In this document: one piece after another, positions 1 through 5,355 of the stretch
Layout of the letters: each line of letters begins with the position of its first letter
Numbering within the stretch: the stretch's first letter is position 1
Source of the DNA: BS750m-G28 sp035527235
GTDB lineage: Archaea > Thermoproteota > Bathyarchaeia > TCS64
Reading direction: 5' to 3'
NCBI GenBank assembly: GCA_035527235.1
Contig: DATLAV010000138.1
Location: 1-5,355 of the forward strand
Length of the DNA stretch: 5,355 nt
The notes under the pieces: generated by a model
What the model saw: the letters and a program-made list of their open reading frames with translations, nothing else
What the model was told of the DNA's origin: nothing
The model's database searches: none
Made by a program: the position numbers and the translations under genes

Positions 1-210
1 CTGCGTGCCGTCCTTGGCGGAGAGGACCAATATCTCGAACTCCGTGTGCAGCATGTCCATCCAGTCCTCCAGCTCAAGCACCTCCTCGGCGAGTTGACGG
101 CTGTTGAGGAGCAGCGCGGAGTACGCCAGATCCATCATCAACTCCGACGTGTCCTTGAGCTCCACGAGGTCGTTGCATATCTTCTCGAAGAGCTGATTGT
201 CCTCAGACAA
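1..210 (-). CDS. PhoU-domain protein, partial (C-terminus off the left edge)
   Basis: This is the N-terminal 70 codons of a gene that continues past position 1. I read the start as TTG at 210-208 (protein begins MSEDNQLFEK), which overlaps the end of the upstream gene by 8 bases. A G-rich stretch at about 221-230 (minus-strand GAGGGGGGAG) could be its ribosome binding site, but the spacing is slightly long, so the start is not certain. The visible part is helical and closely matches the N-terminal region of the neighbour: both carry a KD(T/I)SELM(M/I)DLAYSA block, then N(S/N)R.LAEEV(L/I)ELE. I therefore call it a PhoU-like helical-bundle protein and a tandem paralogue of the next gene. In archaea such proteins often sit beside, and probably regulate, K+ or divalent-cation transporters. 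That role is inferred, and no transporter lies in the window. Whether it has its own TrkA-C tail cannot be seen. Confidence 0.8.
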   Translation of the reverse strand, partial: MSEDNQLFEKICNDLVELKDTSELMMDLAYSALLLNSRQLAEEVLELEDWMDMLHTEFEILVLSAKDGTQ

Positions 211-805
211 GGTCCTTTGACTCCCCCCTCGCCGCTCTCCCGAGTTTATCGATGCCCTCTGCGGTCCCCCTCGCTACAAGGACGTCCTCAGGCATGACGA
301 TCTCCTTCTCGGGGTTGATCATCCAGTGCCGACCCCGTCTCACCGCTATAATGTCAACACCGATCTCTGCCGCTAAGTCCATGTCCTCGACGGTCTTACC
401 CGCAAGGATCGAGTTCTCGGATATCGAGACCCTCGCCAGATGCTCCTCGGTCCGCTGGAAAACTTCCCTCACTATTGGGTGGATCCCGATGTTGTTGAGG
501 ACTATTCCCGCGATGTCAGCTGCGGCGTCTGAGATGTTGTTGGTGAGGGACCCTACCTTGGCGACCCCCGCCAGGGACTCTGCGTCCTCCTTGTCCCTCG
601 CCGCCAGCATGAGGTTCATGTTGAGTACGTAGACGAGGGCGTCCATCCTTCTCTCCAACTCAATGACCTCCTCGGCGAGCCCACGGTTGTTGAACAGCGC
701 CGCTGAGTACGCGAGGTCTATCATGAGCTCGGAGATGTCCTTCATCATGATGAGAGTCTCGCGGACCGAGACGGGCGTATACTCCACTCTCTCAACTTCG
801 CTCAT
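203..805 (-). CDS. PhoU and TrkA-C (RCK_C) domain protein
   Basis: This is a 200-residue soluble protein with no signal peptide or membrane segment. Residues about 10-103 form a PhoU-type helical bundle with the KDISELMIDLAYSA and RGLAEEVIELERRMD patterns. Residues about 120-195 look like a TrkA C-terminal (RCK_C) ligand-binding domain: they run through SISENSILAGKTVEDMDLA, then GVDIIAVRRG, then MPEDVLVARGTAEGIDKLG, matching the usual G.tl.el.l....v.Iiav.R order and the closing D.l...G. Archaeal proteins with this architecture (COG3273-like) are thought to be cytoplasmic regulators of cation transport; the ligand is unknown. The start is ATG at 805-803, with a possible GGAG ribosome binding site (minus strand, at 816-819) 10 bases away. 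The stop overlaps the TTG start of the downstream paralogue, so the two are very likely co-transcribed and translationally coupled. Family assignment is firm, transporter link is inference. Confidence 0.88.
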   Translation of the reverse strand: MSEVERVEYTPVSVRETLIMMKDISELMIDLAYSAALFNNRGLAEEVIELERRMDALVYVLNMNLMLAARDKEDAESLAGVAKVGSLTNNISDAAADIAGIVLNNIGIHPIVREVFQRTEEHLARVSISENSILAGKTVEDMDLAAEIGVDIIAVRRGRHWMINPEKEIVMPEDVLVARGTAEGIDKLGRAARGESKDLV

Positions 806-866
806 AAAAGGGAAACTCCGTTGGGGGAGACTTCATCCTGTATAGTTCACCCTACGATTGCGAATC

Positions 867-898
867 AGGTTACCCTTCAAGGGCTGAAGTATTAACCT
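867..898. repeat. Compound inverted repeat / hairpin
   Basis: There are two nested inverted repeats. The outer arms are AGGTTA (867-872) and TAACCT (893-898). The inner arms are CTTCA (875-879) and TGAAG (885-889) around a 5-base loop. A 2 x 3 internal bulge lies between them. It is about 60 bases upstream of the PhoU/TrkA-C start, so it could be an operator for a dimeric regulator or a leader hairpin in that transcript. The arms are short and no function is shown. Confidence 0.35.
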
Positions 899-1024
899 TT
901 TCGAGTAAAGCCCCCAAGAGTATCAGGCAAACACCTACCAGAATACGGGGTTATGAACAAGATTACATTAAAGAGAGGCCATAAACGGCTATAGATTCAG
1001 ATAAAATTTTGTTATATTTACACA

Positions 1025-1068
1025 TTTCTCTTATTATATTAAAATTAAATAAGAGAAACAGTTTTTTT
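1025..1068 (+). repeat. Perfect 11-bp inverted repeat followed by a T7 tract
   Basis: The arms TTTCTCTTATT (1025-1035) and AATAAGAGAAA (1048-1058) are perfectly complementary around a 12-base spacer. After three bases come seven Ts (1062-1068). In plus-strand RNA this has the shape of an intrinsic terminator, although the stem is AT-rich. It lies just upstream of the TATA-like box at 1076-1086. It could therefore be an operator for a regulator of the downstream operon, or it could end transcripts arriving from further upstream. The symmetry is certain; the role is not. Confidence 0.5.
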
Positions 1069-1075
1069 CGTGCCA

Positions 1076-1086
1076 ATATTTATACC
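1076..1086 (+). promoter_or_regulatory. Archaeal TATA-like box for the adenylation/carrier operon
   Basis: The sequence AATATTTATACC spans this site, with TTTATA at 1079-1084 matching the archaeal TATA-box pattern. By the usual archaeal spacing, transcription would begin near 1105-1110, leaving a short leader of about 30 bases that carries the ribosome binding site. Another AT-rich candidate, TTATATTTA at about 1012-1020, would place the start inside the inverted repeat and seems less likely. Given the overall AT-richness here, this is a reasonable but unproven choice. Confidence 0.45.
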
Positions 1087-1123
1087 TTTCTTAATGTTTT
1101 TAAAGAGGGAGCTCGGGGAGAAA

Positions 1124-1130
1124 AGGAGAT
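1124..1130 (+). promoter_or_regulatory. Shine-Dalgarno site that supports the TTG start
   Basis: AGGAGAT lies with its GGAG (1125-1128) 8 bases before the TTG at 1137-1139. This good spacing is the main reason for accepting a TTG start for the large protein. The next in-frame Met is at residue 64, inside the adenylation domain, and would remove conserved N-terminal sequence. Confidence 0.7.
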
Positions 1131-1136
1131 CTTCAA

Positions 1137-3752
1137 TTGAGCCCCCACGAGGTGGAAACCACCGTAGATTTCGAAGAAACCGTTCTCAAGGATCATCCAT
1201 CACGCCTGACAGTTTACAGCCTTATCTCCAGATGGGCGAGTAAGACACCGGATTCGCCTGTGGTTAGAGCAAAGGGTCGAGCCCCGCTGACATATCGAGG
1301 GCTGAACTCCCACATCCTGAAAATAATGGATGACCTCAACTCGATGGGGATCACTAAAAATGAAAGGGTCGCACTTGTACTGCCCAACGGGCCGGAACTC
1401 GCCGTGGCATTCTTCTCGGTCTCCTCGTTCGCCACATGTGCCCCCCTGAACCCAGCCTATCGACGCGAGGAGTTCGAGTTCTATCTATCAGACCTAAGGC
1501 CGAAGGCGATCATCATGCAGACCGGTCTGAACACCGCTGCTATAGACGTCGCTCAGGAGCTTGGACTGAGGATAATCTGGCTGAAGCCAGCCGTTGATGC
1601 AGCTGCCGGCACGTTCGAGCTCGTGGGCGAGAAGACGGAGCATCCCGCCGAGGGAGGCTTCACTGACCCTGGGGACCTAGCGCTTGCGCTCCACTCGTCG
1701 GGTACGACCTCTAGGCCAAAGATAGTGCCGCTGACGAACGCAAACATCTGCGCTGCCGCCATCAACCTGCGGGACAGTCTGCAGCTCAACGGGGACGACG
1801 TCTACCTCAACGTCATGCCCCTCTTCCACATCCACGGGCTAGCCGTGATACTCTCGATGATCTCCGTTGGAGGGACGATACACTGCAGCCGCGGTTTCTC
1901 GGCAACATCCTTCTTGGACCAACTCGTGGAGACAAAGGCAACCTGGTACACGGCGGTCCCATCCATTCATCAAGCCGCCCTGGCCTTCGCCGAGAAGCAG
2001 ATCGAGAAGGTAGGGAGAACAAGGCTACGTTTCATCAGGTCCTCCTCAGCTGCCCTCAGCCCCGGGCTCATGGCTAGGCTGGAGGAGGTCTTCGGCGTGC
2101 CGGTACTCCAGTCTTACGGCTTAACTGAGGCCTGCCACGTCTCGAGCAACCCCATACCGCCGAGGAGGCGCAAGCCGGGCTCAGTGGGGGTCTCGGCGGG
2201 ACCGGAGATAGCCACCATCGATGACAACGGGGTAGTGAAGGGCCCCGGTCAGGTGGGGGAGATCGTGGTCCGGGGACTCAACGTCATAGATGGTTACGAG
2301 AACAATCCGGAGGCGAATGAGGGCTCCTTCAGGGACGGGTGGTTCAGGACGGGGGACGAGGGCTACCTGGACGAGGAGGGCTACCTCTACATCACTGACC
2401 GCATCAAGGAGATAATCAACAGGGGCGGAGAGAAGATCTCCCCCAGGGAACTGGATGAGGTCCTCCTAGGGCACCCGGACGTAGCCGAGGCCGTGTCATT
2501 CCCAATCCCCCATCCAGTGCTGGGAGAGGAGATAGCCGTCGCCCTAGTCCTCCGAGAGGGAGCGACCCTGAGGGAGTGGGACGTCCAGAGCTACGTCGCC
2601 AGCAGACTCGCCGAGTTTAAGGTCCCACGCCTCGTGCTCTTCCTGAACGAGATACCCAAGGGGCCGACGGGAAAGGTGCAACGCGTCGGCCTCGCAGAGA
2701 GGTTGGGCCTCGTCAAGCAGGACACGATGCCAGGGGGAGGCCTGCCCTCGAAGCAGGATCCAGACCCCATTCAGGATACCATCGCCAAGATCTGGGCCCA
2801 GGTGCTCCAAGTAGACCAGGCAAGCTGCCACTCCAGCTTCTTCCAGCTCGGGGGCAACTCGTTACTGGGAGCCCAGATCATCGCGAACCTGAGCGCCTCC
2901 TTCAAGATGCCTGACCTTCCCCAAGACTTCTTCGTGAAGGCGCCTACCATCGAGAAGATGGCCGAGTACCTGAAGCGTCAGCTCAACGAGCAGGTCATCT
3001 TGAAGACCATACGAAAGGGAGGCTCCAAGACCCCGCTATATCTGGTGCACGGTGAAAACGGCTCAGCGGAGGCCTTCTCAGAGTTGGCTGGCAGCCTCGG
3101 AAGGGGGAGACCCATCTACAGTCTTGAGGTGACCTACGATGACGGGCGATCCTCAGAGGTCGGCATCGAGGAGATGGCCACTAGGAACCTATTGAGGATA
3201 AAGGCGTCCCAGCCTGAGGCACCCTACATAATCGGAGGGCTCGACATCGGCTGCCTCGTGGCATATGAAATGGCGCACAGTCTGATGACCGAAGGCGAGG
3301 ATGTGAGCCTGCTCGTACTCTTTAACCCACCTAACCCGAAAGAACTACCTGGCTTGAACTATCGACGGCCCCTCAACGGACTACTCAAGCCCTTCAGCCG
3401 CCTCATTTACCTCCTCGAGGGCTCGATCTACAACAGGAAAAAGGGCTCTGTAAAAGGAAGAAAGAGGGTCAAGTCAATGTACAGAGCGGCAAGAAAGTAC
3501 AATCCTGGAGCCTATCATGGAAAGATCCTCCTGTTCACGCAGGAAAGAGAGGGGGAAGAGACAGGGCATTCATCTCAACTCGTCGATGCTTGGGGAGAGT
3601 ACGCTGACATGATAAGCCAACTCAGTATCCCCGTTGGAGGAGATATTCTTAAAGATCCATGGATCAGGGAACCTGCGGCGGAGATAGACAGGATCTTGGA
3701 CGAAATCAAGGGAACAACAACGGAAAGACAGGGAAGGGAAATCCAGATCTAA
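1137..3752 (+). CDS. Adenylation - carrier - thioesterase-like tri-domain protein
   Basis: This 871-residue cytosolic enzyme should activate a carboxylic acid with ATP and load it on its own carrier domain. Residues about 20-525 are an ANL-family adenylation domain: phosphate loop HSSGTTSRPK (186-195), LFHIHG (229-234), YGLTE (327-331), TGDEGY (405-410), DRIKEIINRGGEKISP (421-436) and PTGKVQR with the catalytic Lys513. Overall wording is closest to oxalyl-CoA synthetases (Pcs60/AAE3), e.g. KATWYTAVPSIHQ and RFIRSSSAALSP. Residues about 545-615 are a carrier domain with the phosphopantetheine site LGGNSL, Ser575. Residues about 630-855 are a thioesterase-like alpha/beta hydrolase with VHGENGS (637-643) and a lid at 730-790. 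The usual GxSxG elbow reads GLDIG (701-705), so Asp703 replaces the nucleophilic Ser, and the C-terminal His seems to be missing (GGDILKDP, 834-841). The domain is thus probably inactive or non-canonical. Start is TTG with a good ribosome binding site; the stop overlaps the transferase gene. Substrate unknown, probably not an amino acid. Confidence 0.92.
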   Translation: MSPHEVETTVDFEETVLKDHPSRLTVYSLISRWASKTPDSPVVRAKGRAPLTYRGLNSHILKIMDDLNSMGITKNERVALVLPNGPELAVAFFSVSSFATCAPLNPAYRREEFEFYLSDLRPKAIIMQTGLNTAAIDVAQELGLRIIWLKPAVDAAAGTFELVGEKTEHPAEGGFTDPGDLALALHSSGTTSRPKIVPLTNANICAAAINLRDSLQLNGDDVYLNVMPLFHIHGLAVILSMISVGGTIHCSRGFSATSFLDQLVETKATWYTAVPSIHQAALAFAEKQIEKVGRTRLRFIRSSSAALSPGLMARLEEVFGVPVLQSYGLTEACHVSSNPIPPRRRKPGSVGVSAGPEIATIDDNGVVKGPGQVGEIVVRGLNVIDGYENNPEANEGSFRDGWFRTGDEGYLDEEGYLYITDRIKEIINRGGEKISPRELDEVLLGHPDVAEAVSFPIPHPVLGEEIAVALVLREGATLREWDVQSYVASRLAEFKVPRLVLFLNEIPKGPTGKVQRVGLAERLGLVKQDTMPGGGLPSKQDPDPIQDTIAKIWAQVLQVDQASCHSSFFQLGGNSLLGAQIIANLSASFKMPDLPQDFFVKAPTIEKMAEYLKRQLNEQVILKTIRKGGSKTPLYLVHGENGSAEAFSELAGSLGRGRPIYSLEVTYDDGRSSEVGIEEMATRNLLRIKASQPEAPYIIGGLDIGCLVAYEMAHSLMTEGEDVSLLVLFNPPNPKELPGLNYRRPLNGLLKPFSRLIYLLEGSIYNRKKGSVKGRKRVKSMYRAARKYNPGAYHGKILLFTQEREGEETGHSSQLVDAWGEYADMISQLSIPVGGDILKDPWIREPAAEIDRILDEIKGTTTERQGREIQI

Positions 3753-4525
3753 TGAAGATTTGTAAACACCCCACTACTGATACGTGGATTACACCCCTGA
3801 TGACCTTAGCGTTGTCGAAGGGAGAGATACACATTTGGAGCGCCAACCTCCTCCAACCGGACGACATCGTGGACCAACTTCATGGGGAGCTCTCCGAGGA
3901 TGAGAAGGAAAGGGCCCGGGAGTACAAGTATGATAGGGATAGAAGGAGGTTCATCGTCTCCCGGGGGACGCTCCGTAGACTCCTGGGGCGATATCTCCAA
4001 GAAGAACCATCGAGGCTGGAGTTCACCTATGGTACCCACGGCAGACTGGAACTTAGAAGGAAGTTTCTGGGACAGGACGTCACATTTAACCTCGCACACT
4101 CCGAGGACTTGGCCCTTTACGCTTTCACAACGGGACTCAGTATAGGCCTGGATCTCGAGTACGTCAAGGAAATGCCTGACGCCGACGAAGTGGCGGCACG
4201 TTTCTTCTCAGATCGTGAGAACGCCATCCTAGAGGTGCAGGTGGGACGTCGGAGACTTGAGGCATTCTACAGGTGCTGGACCCTCAAGGAGGCATACGTG
4301 AAGGCCGTGGGTGCCGGGATGGCGTTCCCCCTAAGGAGAGTGGAGGTCTCGTTCACGTCCGGAGGAGCACGCCTGTTGGAGGTAAACGGGGACAGGCACG
4401 AGGCAGCGAGGTGGTCCATGTTCACCTTGGAGCCCGCTGAAGGTTACGTGGCTGCAGTTGCCGTTAATGGCATGAACTACCGATTCAAGCAGTATTCCGT
4501 TGATGAAAAACTTCTATCAGGCTAG
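3752..4525 (+). CDS. Sfp-type 4'-phosphopantetheinyl transferase
   Basis: This 257-residue enzyme should move 4'-phosphopantetheine from CoA to the serine of a carrier domain, most likely Ser575 of the protein encoded just upstream. The family motifs are clear: RFIVSRGTLRRLLGRYL (66-82), FNLAHSED (112-119), GLDLE (132-136, with Asp134 and Glu136 as the Mg2+ ligands of the GIDIE motif), FFSDREN (151-157) and WTLKEAYVKAVGAGM (176-190, with Glu180, Lys179 and Lys184 matching the WxxKEAxxKxxG signature). The length fits the Sfp group (roughly 220-260) rather than the short AcpS group. I chose the ATG at 3752-3754 because it forms a TAATG overlap with the preceding stop; homology begins near residue 20, so Met17 (3800) is possible but has no ribosome binding site. 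An in-frame ATG at 3659 would add 31 Gly/Asn-rich residues and a long overlap, and is unlikely. All catalytic residues appear intact. Confidence 0.93.
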   Translation: MKICKHPTTDTWITPLMTLALSKGEIHIWSANLLQPDDIVDQLHGELSEDEKERAREYKYDRDRRRFIVSRGTLRRLLGRYLQEEPSRLEFTYGTHGRLELRRKFLGQDVTFNLAHSEDLALYAFTTGLSIGLDLEYVKEMPDADEVAARFFSDRENAILEVQVGRRRLEAFYRCWTLKEAYVKAVGAGMAFPLRRVEVSFTSGGARLLEVNGDRHEAARWSMFTLEPAEGYVAAVAVNGMNYRFKQYSVDEKLLSG

Positions 4526-4568
4526 TAACGACAGAGAACAGGCTCACCTTCGGATCGACAGTGAACCG

Positions 4569-5355
4569 TTAGGGCTTCTGGAGGGGCTTACCCTCCATCT
4601 CGTCGGGTATCTCCAGCTCAAGGGCTCTCAACAGTGTCGGGGCCACATCGAGGATGCCCATGTCCTCAACCCTGCCCCCCAGATCCTCCCGGGGATCGTA
4701 GTAGATGTACAACCCCATCCTGTCGTGAACGGCGTCGTCAGGGCCAGTGTCGTTCTCCGGGAGGTAGAGAGCCGGATGCCCCATGGTGCCCGCTGACCTC
4801 CAGTAGAGGTCATCGAAGTAGACCATCAAGTCCGGGGGATCCCCCCTGCACTCGGGGTAGATGTCCTCGGGCTTCAGCACGGCCGTGTCCCACTCCTCGC
4901 CGTCGGGCCCACGTATGCTCCTAATCCTCTCGGCCATCTCATCCCTTACCCGCTCGTAGTCCTTCGGGTCGACGACGCCGGTCTCCTCGCGACCCGTCAC
5001 ATTCAGGAAGATCCTGGCGTAGTAGCCACCCCAGCCCCATGCGACCGTGTTCTCCCAGTCGACGTCGACGTCCGTGAGCCTAGTGACTCTCTTGACGGGG
5101 CTCTTGAGCTTCAGCAGTCCCTGCTCCTCCAGCCAGCTGTTGATGCAGAAGGCCCCCTTCATCGCCTTTCCGCCGTGATCTGAGGCAACGAGGACCACGG
5201 TGTCTTCGTCAATGAGTTCGAGGAGCTCCCCCACCTTCTCGTCCAGCAGCATGTAGTAGTTCTCCATGACGTTCTGGAACTCGTTCCCTGGCTCATGGAG
5301 GGGGTGGGCCTCGTCGAAGTACTTCCAGAAGGCGTGGTGTATCCTGTCGAGGGAG
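4569..5355 (-). CDS. Alkaline-phosphatase-superfamily phosphodiesterase, partial (N-terminus off the right edge)
   Basis: The last 261 residues of a type I phosphodiesterase / nucleotide pyrophosphatase-like protein (COG3379-like) are visible. The frame stays open to position 5355, beginning SLDRIHHAFWKYFDE, so the Met at 5267-5265 is internal and not the start. Metal-site residues are present: Asp3 and His7 of the fragment (the D...H pair that binds metal in this superfamily), SDHGG with Asp59 and His60, and MGHP with His193. The closing pattern LDVAPTLLRALELEIPDEMEGKPL is typical of the family. The nucleophilic Thr/Ser lies in the missing N-terminal half. These enzymes hydrolyse phosphodiester or phosphomonoester bonds in a metal-dependent way; the substrate cannot be told. 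An acidic Asp/Glu/Asn/Gly-rich stretch after MGHP looks like a loop. The gene is convergent with the transferase gene, with 43 bases between stops, so it is not in the same operon. Confidence 0.9.
   Translation of the reverse strand, partial: SLDRIHHAFWKYFDEAHPLHEPGNEFQNVMENYYMLLDEKVGELLELIDEDTVVLVASDHGGKAMKGAFCINSWLEEQGLLKLKSPVKRVTRLTDVDVDWENTVAWGWGGYYARIFLNVTGREETGVVDPKDYERVRDEMAERIRSIRGPDGEEWDTAVLKPEDIYPECRGDPPDLMVYFDDLYWRSAGTMGHPALYLPENDTGPDDAVHDRMGLYIYYDPREDLGGRVEDMGILDVAPTLLRALELEIPDEMEGKPLQKP

Larger units (their letters stand above)
806..1136. other. Divergent intergenic region, AT-rich on the right
   Basis: This 331-base gap separates the minus-strand PhoU operon from the plus-strand adenylation/carrier operon and must hold promoters for both. 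GC content over 951-1110 is about 24% by hand count, against roughly 50-60% in the stretches of the neighbouring operon that I counted. The sites listed separately are a compound hairpin at 867-898, an 11-bp inverted repeat plus T-tract at 1025-1068, a TATA-like box at 1076-1086 and a ribosome binding site at 1124-1130. For the minus-strand gene I see only weak TATA-like candidates (around 839-846 and 889-903) and would not choose between them. No tRNA, CRISPR, insertion sequence or convincing small gene was found in it. Confidence 0.8.

Noticed and set aside
252..632. Plus-strand open frame opposite the PhoU/TrkA-C gene
   Set aside because: Its translation has no recognisable family pattern, while the minus strand encodes clear conserved domains. 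It is a by-product of GC-rich coding sequence.
953..994. A 13-codon reading frame (MNKITLKRGHKRL) in the intergenic region, possible leader peptide
   Set aside because: The only G-rich sequence is two bases before the ATG, too close for a ribosome binding site, and it lies upstream of the likely promoter. Short frames of this size are expected by chance.
3659..3751. Longer start for the phosphopantetheinyl transferase
   Set aside because: It would overlap the upstream gene by 94 bases and add a low-complexity Gly/Asn/Lys stretch with no family similarity. The ATG at 3752 in a TAATG overlap is far more natural.
3806..4099. Antisense open frame within the transferase gene
   Set aside because: The opposite strand carries intact transferase motifs, and the antisense product has no recognisable pattern and no ribosome binding site.
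4529..4566. Near-direct repeat CGACAGAGAAC (4529-4539) and CGACAGTGAAC (4556-4566) between the convergent genes, possible terminator or site
   Set aside because: It is a direct, not inverted, repeat of 10/11 with no T-tract, and reaches only 43 bases of intergenic sequence. No convincing terminator hairpin was found for either gene, and chance is sufficient.
5265..5267. Met at this position as the start of the phosphodiesterase
   Set aside because: The frame is open further upstream and encodes conserved family sequence (D...H pair and HAFWKYFDE) up to the window edge, so the true start lies outside.

Overview
The window looks archaeal. The evidence is a TATA-like element ahead of the main operon, two TTG starts, a tandem pair of PhoU-type proteins (one with a TrkA-C/RCK_C tail) and an alkaline-phosphatase-superfamily phosphodiesterase of a type common in archaea. 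Coding regions are GC-rich, with many AGG/AGA arginine and ATA isoleucine codons. I cannot place it in a lineage from sequence alone. An uncultured TACK or related archaeon is a guess.

Layout: (1) 1-805, minus strand: two overlapping PhoU-family genes, the second running off the left edge, probably a regulatory pair for an ion transporter outside the window. (2) 806-1136: a divergent intergenic region whose right half is very AT-rich (about 24% GC by hand count over 951-1110). It holds a compound hairpin, a perfect 11-bp inverted repeat followed by seven Ts, a TATA-like box and a good Shine-Dalgarno sequence. (3) 1137-4525, plus strand: a two-gene operon joined by a TAATG stop-start overlap. 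It encodes an 871-residue adenylation - carrier - thioesterase-like protein and a Sfp-type 4'-phosphopantetheinyl transferase. (4) 4569-5355, minus strand: the C-terminal part of a phosphodiesterase, convergent with the operon and probably unrelated to it.

The operon is the centre of interest. The transferase would attach phosphopantetheine to Ser575 of the carrier domain, the adenylation domain would activate a carboxylic acid and load it, and the last domain would be expected to release or transform it. The adenylation domain resembles the oxalyl-CoA synthetase (Pcs60/AAE3) branch of acyl-CoA synthetases rather than amino-acid-activating NRPS domains. The thioesterase-like domain has Asp where the nucleophilic Ser should be (GLDIG) and seems to lack the catalytic His. 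The pair therefore looks like a compact acyl-carrier loading system with a non-standard or inactive terminal hydrolase. That is unusual for an archaeon, since carrier proteins and their activating transferases are uncommon there. No condensation, ketosynthase, reductase or export gene is visible in the window, so the product is unknown.
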